Shown piece after piece: positions 5,702 through 8,233 of a DNA stretch of 8,233 nucleotides (position 1 is its first letter; every line of letters begins with the position of its first letter). The DNA is taken from contig PMST01000540.1 of NCBI GenBank assembly GCA_003168295.1, positions 275 to 8,507 on the forward strand, read 5' to 3'. The position numbers and the translations under genes were made by a program. The notes beneath the pieces were generated by a model. That model searched no databases. It worked only from the letters and a program-made list of their open reading frames with translations, and was not told the DNA's origin. This DNA is from Actinomycetota bacterium. Lineage in GTDB: Bacteria > Actinomycetota > Actinomycetes > Streptosporangiales > Streptosporangiaceae.

Positions 5702-5756
5702 GTCTTGAGGGCAGAGGGGTGCGGACACAACATGTCTTCGATGGAAAGGAACGGCC

Positions 5757-5939
5757 GTGAGCACTGCTGACAAGGCGAACAACAAGGCCGAAGAGGTTAA
5801 GGGCAAAGTCAAGGAGACGACGGGCCGGGCCGTTGGTAACGAGCGGCTCGAGGCCGAAGGCGCCGCCGACCAGACCAAGGGCAACCTCAAGCAGGCCGGC
5901 GAGAAGGTTAAGGACGCGGGCAAGGCCCTGAAGCCGTAG
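5757..5939 (+). CDS. CsbD-family general stress protein
   Basis: This 60-residue, highly charged, Lys/Glu/Ala-rich protein has no cysteine or membrane segment and shows the CsbD pattern: NKAEEVKGKVKETTGRAVGNERLEAEGAADQTKGNLKQAGEKVKDA. The family takes its name from a sigma-B-controlled Bacillus subtilis gene; its biochemical role is not known. The GTG start at 5757 has AAAGGA at 5745-5750 with 6-nt spacing. A GGGTGC at 5717-5722 recalls a sigma-B -10 element but has no -35 element at the right distance. Its place among partner-switching genes fits a stress-output role. Confidence 0.93.
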   Translation: MSTADKANNKAEEVKGKVKETTGRAVGNERLEAEGAADQTKGNLKQAGEKVKDAGKALKP

Positions 5940-5952
5940 CCGGCGGAGGCTT

Positions 5953-6010
5953 CCCGGCTATCAGCTTATTTCTGGACCGGCTCCGCTGGTGTGAATCGCT
6001 GATAGCCGGG
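5953..6010 (+). terminator. 13-bp inverted repeat after the CsbD gene (terminator or cruciform)
   Basis: CCCGGCTATCAGC (5953-5965) and GCTGATAGCCGGG (5998-6010) are perfect complements. The 32-nt loop itself contains a 6-bp stem with one G-U pair (ACCGGC/GCTGGT around a TCC loop). It begins 13 bp after the CsbD stop, so it could end that transcript, although no T-run follows. Its right arm supplies the GGG of the GGGTAC at 6008-6013, so hairpin and downstream promoter overlap. Confidence 0.5.
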
Positions 6011-6013
6011 TAC
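5989..6013 (+). promoter_or_regulatory. Sigma-B-like promoter for the small membrane protein gene
   Basis: GTGT (5989-5992), a 15-nt spacer and GGGTAC (6008-6013) fit the Streptomyces sigma-B consensus GNNT-N14-16-GGGTA[CT] exactly. The start codon lies 46 bp past the -10 element, which leaves a leader of roughly 40 nt that contains the ribosome binding site. The -35 pattern is loose, so the match rests mainly on GGGTAC and the spacing. Confidence 0.45.
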
Positions 6014-6058
6014 TCGGTTCCCGTCCTGGGCGGCCATATAGAAAGAAGGAACCCACTC

Positions 6059-6244
6059 ATGGCCCTCATCTTGATTGTTCTCCTGCTCGCCCTCATTCTC
6101 GGCGGGCTCGGATTCGCCATCCACATCCTGTGGTGGATCGCCCTAATCGTATTGGTGATTTGGATCCTCGGTTTCCTCGTCCGGATGGGCGAAGGCACAT
6201 CGCGAGGCCGTTGGTACCGCTGGTTACCGGGCCACCGTCGCTAA
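6059..6244 (+). CDS. Small hydrophobic membrane protein, stress-associated type
   Basis: The 61-residue product is almost wholly hydrophobic for its first 42 residues, with two membrane segments (about 3-21 and 24-41: LILIVLLLALILGGLGFAI, then WWIALIVLVIWILGFLV). A short basic tail RGRWYRWLPGHRR follows. Proteins of this pattern are common in actinobacteria as 'hydrophobic protein' and resemble the lmo0937/DUF5670-like group, often next to CsbD genes. The ATG at 6059 follows AAGAAGGA (6043-6050) with 8-nt spacing. Codon 56 is TTA. The stop TAA at 6242-6244 overlaps the convergent STAS gene stop by 3 bp. A role in the membrane during stress is inference. Confidence 0.85.
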   Translation: MALILIVLLLALILGGLGFAIHILWWIALIVLVIWILGFLVRMGEGTSRGRWYRWLPGHRR

Positions 6245-6266
6245 CCGGCGGTGGTGTCTGGCCCGG
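6227..6266. terminator. Hairpin spanning the convergent stop codons
   Basis: CCACCG (6232-6237) pairs with CGGTGG (6249-6254) around an 11-nt loop, and CCGGG (6227-6231) can extend the stem with CCCGG (6262-6266) across a one-sided 7-nt bulge. Alternatively CCGGGCCA (6227-6234) pairs perfectly with TGGCCCGG (6259-6266). Both stop codons (CTAA, 6241-6244) lie in the loop. It could end transcription from both sides, but there is no T-run on either strand. Confidence 0.35.
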
Positions 6267-6651
6267 CTGACCCGTTGGCGCCGCCCTTCGCGGCGTCGTC
6301 GCCTGGGTCAGCCCGGGCAGCGGTAAGGGCCTCGTCGACGTTGTCGTACATCGGCAACCGGTCGGCGAGGCCCGTGATCCACAGGGCCTTGGTGTAGCGG
6401 TAACGGGCGCCGGCGAGCAGGAACATGCCGTCAGCCTCCACCTGGCGCCGCCAGTGACCGACGATGACGGCCAGCGCGCTCGTGTCCATGAAGTTCACGC
6501 CCGACAGGTCGAGGATCATCCGGTCGCTGCTGCTGCTGGCTTCGGCCAGGCACTCGTCAAACTGCTGGCTGGACGTAACGTCAAGCTCGCCCGCGACGGT
6601 CACCACGACGCAAGCTTCTACAGGCTCCATCGAAAAGCGGGGCTCTGGCAC
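6241..6651 (-). CDS. Single-domain STAS anti-anti-sigma factor (RsbV/SpoIIAA-like)
   Basis: The 136-residue product has a STAS domain at about 8-112: VVVTVAGELDVTSSQQFDECL, MILDLSGVNFMDTSALAVIVGHWRR, FLLAGARYRYTKALWITGLADRLPMYDNVDEAL. An acidic-glycine tail follows. Proteins of this kind bind an RsbW-like kinase when unphosphorylated and so release the sigma factor. The acceptor motif is D56-T57-S58-A rather than DSSG, so Thr57 would be the likely target. The GTG at 6651 is chosen because GGAG precedes it by 6 nt. ATG 6666 and ATG 6885 are in frame but lack a ribosome binding site, and the extra 78 residues of the longest form look non-coding. It is divergent from rsbR and convergent with the membrane protein gene. 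Confidence 0.85.
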   Translation of the reverse strand: MPEPRFSMEPVEACVVVTVAGELDVTSSQQFDECLAEASSSSDRMILDLSGVNFMDTSALAVIVGHWRRQVEADGMFLLAGARYRYTKALWITGLADRLPMYDNVDEALTAARADPGDDAAKGGANGSAGPDTTAG

Positions 6652-6899
6652 CCTGCGCTCCAACATGTCGGCTTGGACGGGACGGTCACTCGAATCGTAT
6701 GCCCGATCCCGGATCCGACGCCTGTCTCCCGGCAGACCGCTCCGCACTTCCCGCGGGGCCTGCTCCGCCAGCACGGCAAACGGTGGCGTCCGGGTAATCA
6801 AGCCAGGCGTGCGGGCCATCCGCGCAGATGTGCAGATGTACTGTTGGCCCGTACGGGGGGAGCTAGTAATCGGCAACCGATGCATAGGAATGCCTACTC
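6652..6899. other. Intergenic region between divergent STAS gene and rsbR
   Basis: This 248-bp spacer should hold promoters in both directions, but none is convincing. The palindrome ATCGG-CAA-CCGAT is at 6869-6881, 18 bp before the rsbR start. GGGTAA at 6792-6797 has no GNNT at sigma-B spacing. On the minus strand GCGT with a 13-nt spacer and GGGCAT (6704-6699) is one base short of sigma-B spacing and one mismatch off. AGGA at 6886-6889 may be the rsbR ribosome binding site. Confidence 0.4.
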
Positions 6900-7721
6900 A
6901 TGGACATTGACAGTAGCCAGGCGCGGATGGCCGCCTTTCTACGTGACCATCAGGACAAGATCGTCGGGCGCTGGAGCGAGCTGGTCGTAGCGGGCGTCCG
7001 CGGCCGGAGTTCGGTGGTCGAAGCGCGGAGCGAGCTCGAGGACATTTACTCACTGGTCGTCGCGGTGATGTCCAGCCTGGGTGAGCAAGCTCGGGTGGAA
7101 CTGCGGGCCGTCCTGACCGAGTTCTCCCAGTCCCGGGCCCGGAGCGGGTTCACGCCGAGCGAAACGGCACTCGGATTGTTCTCGCTCAAGGAGGCCGTCT
7201 TCGAGCAGATCGCGGACTCGGCTGAGTTCTTGCCCGAGTTCATTGCCTTCTCCCGCCTGATCGACGACCTTGGCCTGTACACCTTCGAGAGTTACGCGAC
7301 GGCCCGGGAGCGGATCATCACGGATCAGGCCACGAGCATGCTCGAGCTGTCGACCCCGGTGGTCCGGCTGTGGGACGGCATCATCGCGGTGCCCCTGGTC
7401 GGCATGCTTGACTCGGCCCGGACGCAGCTGGTCATGGAGAAGCTGCTCGAGACGCTGGTCGCGACCGGGGCGGACCACGCGGTGCTCGACATCACCGGCG
7501 TGCCGACGGTGGACACCGAGGTGGCGCAGCACCTGCTCAAGACGGTGAACGCCGCGCGCCTGCTCGGGGCGGAGTGCACCGTCAGCGGTATCCGGCCGCA
7601 GGTAGCGCAGACGATCGTGTCGCTCGGTATCGAGTTCGGCGACATCGCGACCAAGGCGACGCTCGCCGACGCGCTGGCGCACGCCCTGGCCCGGGCCGGC
7701 CTGAAGGTGGGACCGGCCTGA
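6900..7721 (+). CDS. rsbR: RsbR-type stressosome protein (RsbT co-antagonist)
   Basis: The 273-residue protein has an all-helical N-terminal domain of the RsbRD_N type (about 8-145: FLRDHQDKIVGRWSELVV, LGLFSLKEAVFEQIAD, YATARERIITDQATSMLELS) and a C-terminal STAS domain (about 150-265). The STAS part closely follows Bacillus RsbR: PVVRLWDGIIAVPLVGMLDS, VLDITGVPTVDTEVAQHLL, SGIRPQVAQTIVSLGI. S172 and T206 are 34 residues apart, as are the phosphorylated T171 and T205 of B. subtilis RsbRA, with Ser replacing the first Thr. RsbR and RsbS build the stressosome that holds RsbT until stress. The non-haem N-terminal domain would sense an unknown signal. AGGA precedes the ATG by 10 nt. The stop overlaps rsbS by 1 bp. 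Confidence 0.93.
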   Translation: MDIDSSQARMAAFLRDHQDKIVGRWSELVVAGVRGRSSVVEARSELEDIYSLVVAVMSSLGEQARVELRAVLTEFSQSRARSGFTPSETALGLFSLKEAVFEQIADSAEFLPEFIAFSRLIDDLGLYTFESYATARERIITDQATSMLELSTPVVRLWDGIIAVPLVGMLDSARTQLVMEKLLETLVATGADHAVLDITGVPTVDTEVAQHLLKTVNAARLLGAECTVSGIRPQVAQTIVSLGIEFGDIATKATLADALAHALARAGLKVGPA

Positions 7722-8074
7722 TGGACCGAGTACCGATCCTGAAGATCGGGGCGACGCTGTTTGTCTCCATCCAGATCGACCTGCAGGACGAGACCGTCAT
7801 CCGGCTCCAGGAGGACCTGGCCGAGGAGCTGGTCGCGACCCATGCGACCGGCGTGATCATCGACATCACCGCGGTCGAGATCGTCGACTCCTTCATCGGC
7901 CGGATGCTGACCATGATCGGGTCTATCTCCCGGTTGTTCGACGCCGAGACCGTCCTGGTCGGCATGCGCCCGGCGGTGGCGATTACCCTGACCGAGCTGG
8001 GACTGTCCCTGCGGGGCGTGCGCACCGCTCTGAACGCGGAGAAGGGCCTGGCGCTCTTGAGCGGCAGCTCTTGA
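7721..8074 (+). CDS. rsbS: RsbS, stressosome scaffold STAS protein (RsbT antagonist)
   Basis: This 117-residue single STAS domain has the RsbS signature: VPILKIGATLFVSIQIDLQD at the N-terminus, IIDITAVEIVDSFIGRML with Ser57 in the place of the phosphorylated Ser59 of B. subtilis RsbS, and VLVGMRPAVAITLTELGL. RsbS packs with RsbR in the stressosome core and binds RsbT; its phosphorylation by RsbT releases the kinase. The ATG overlaps the rsbR stop (TGATG), with AAGGTGGGA about 9 nt upstream. The stop overlaps rsbT in the same way, so the three genes are probably made in fixed ratio. Confidence 0.94.
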   Translation: MDRVPILKIGATLFVSIQIDLQDETVIRLQEDLAEELVATHATGVIIDITAVEIVDSFIGRMLTMIGSISRLFDAETVLVGMRPAVAITLTELGLSLRGVRTALNAEKGLALLSGSS

Positions 8075-8233
8075 TGGATGAGTTGCCGATCCAGTCGGGA
8101 GACGACGTCGTCCGCGTTCGGCAGCACGTCCGGGTGCTGGCCGCCAAAAGCGGGCTTTCCCTGGTGGACCAGACTAAGGTCGTGACCGCCGCCAGCGAGC
8201 TCGCCCGCAATGCCCTGGTGTACGGCGGCGGCG
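8074..8233 (+). CDS. rsbT: RsbT, serine/threonine kinase of the stressosome, partial at right edge
   Basis: Fifty-three codons are visible before the window ends: MDELPIQSGDDVVRVRQHVR, a helix LAAKSGLSLVDQTKVVTAAS, and the HATPase N-box SELARNALVYGGG. This is the N-terminus of RsbT, an RsbW-like kinase that phosphorylates RsbR and RsbS and then activates an RsbU phosphatase. The ATP-lid motifs lie beyond the edge. The ATG overlaps the rsbS stop (TGATG) and has no strong ribosome binding site, so translation probably depends on rsbS. Confidence 0.92.
   Translation, partial: MDELPIQSGDDVVRVRQHVRVLAAKSGLSLVDQTKVVTAASELARNALVYGGG

Noticed and set aside
4692..5708. Plus-strand ORF of 338 codons
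   Set aside because: It is the antisense of the PAS and PP2C parts of the fusion gene and then runs into the intergenic repeats. The composition is that of a shadow frame.
5717..5722. GGGTGC as a sigma-B -10 element for the CsbD gene
   Set aside because: It has one mismatch and no GNNT at the required distance; the nearest candidate, GTCT at 5702-5705, is only 11 nt away.
5557..5760. Basic Lys/Ala/Pro-rich plus-strand ORF (GAKPGAKPAARQKPAARR)
   Set aside because: It is a reading of the GGGGCAAAACC repeats from a TTG with no ribosome binding site. It also overlaps the divergent promoter.
5165..5923. Minus-strand ORF of 252 codons covering the CsbD gene
   Set aside because: It overlaps the start of the fusion gene in another frame and the CsbD gene in antisense, with no domain.
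6792..6797. GGGTAA as a sigma-B -10 element for rsbR
   Set aside because: No GNNT lies 14-16 nt upstream, and the leader would be about 100 nt.
6652..6885. N-terminal extension of the STAS protein from ATG 6885
   Set aside because: The 78 extra residues are Arg/Pro-rich without STAS similarity, and no ribosome binding site precedes that ATG. GTG 6651 has a GGAG at good spacing.

Overview
The window is high-GC DNA with GTG and TTG starts and dense overlapping genes. Its gene content (SpoIIE-type phosphatases, STAS proteins, an RsbR-RsbS-RsbT stressosome set, CsbD) points to an actinomycete chromosome. The genus cannot be fixed from the sequence. Three in-frame TTA codons were found, two in the left-edge phosphatase gene and one in the small membrane protein gene.

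Layout, left to right. (1) 1-1360, minus: a GAF + PP2C (SpoIIE/RsbU-like) phosphatase, open at the left edge. Its start is preceded by a hairpin that would pair with its ribosome binding site and by a possible 9-codon leader ORF. (2) 1361-1991: a 631-bp spacer, more AT-rich than its surroundings, with several inverted repeats. One is a 20-bp hairpin with the form of a leftward intrinsic terminator but with no leftward gene feeding it. (3) 1992-3540, plus: a compact four-gene operon of an ArsR-type repressor, an SRPBCC/AHSA1-like protein, a conserved actinobacterial protein of unknown function, and a small dimeric-barrel-like protein. (4) 3537-5534, minus: a 665-residue PAS-PP2C-HATPase-STAS fusion that shares a CTAG with the operon's last gene as the stop codon of both. 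A good sigma-B/SigF-type promoter lies just upstream of it. (5) 5757-6244, plus: a CsbD-family protein and a small hydrophobic membrane protein, separated by a 13-bp inverted repeat that overlaps a second sigma-B-like promoter. (6) 6241-6651, minus: a single-domain STAS anti-anti-sigma factor. (7) 6900-8233, plus: rsbR, rsbS and the start of rsbT, overlapping by 1 bp at each junction.

Read together, apart from the ArsR operon, this is a general-stress-response island built on partner switching. RsbR/RsbS/RsbT would form the upstream stressosome, the two PP2C proteins would act as RsbU-like phosphatases, the STAS proteins as antagonists, and CsbD and the membrane protein as output genes. No sigma factor is visible. 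The two sigma-B-like promoters suggest that the output sigma factor feeds back on the island. The inference most worth testing is that the four-domain fusion puts phosphatase, anti-sigma kinase and antagonist in one chain under such a promoter.
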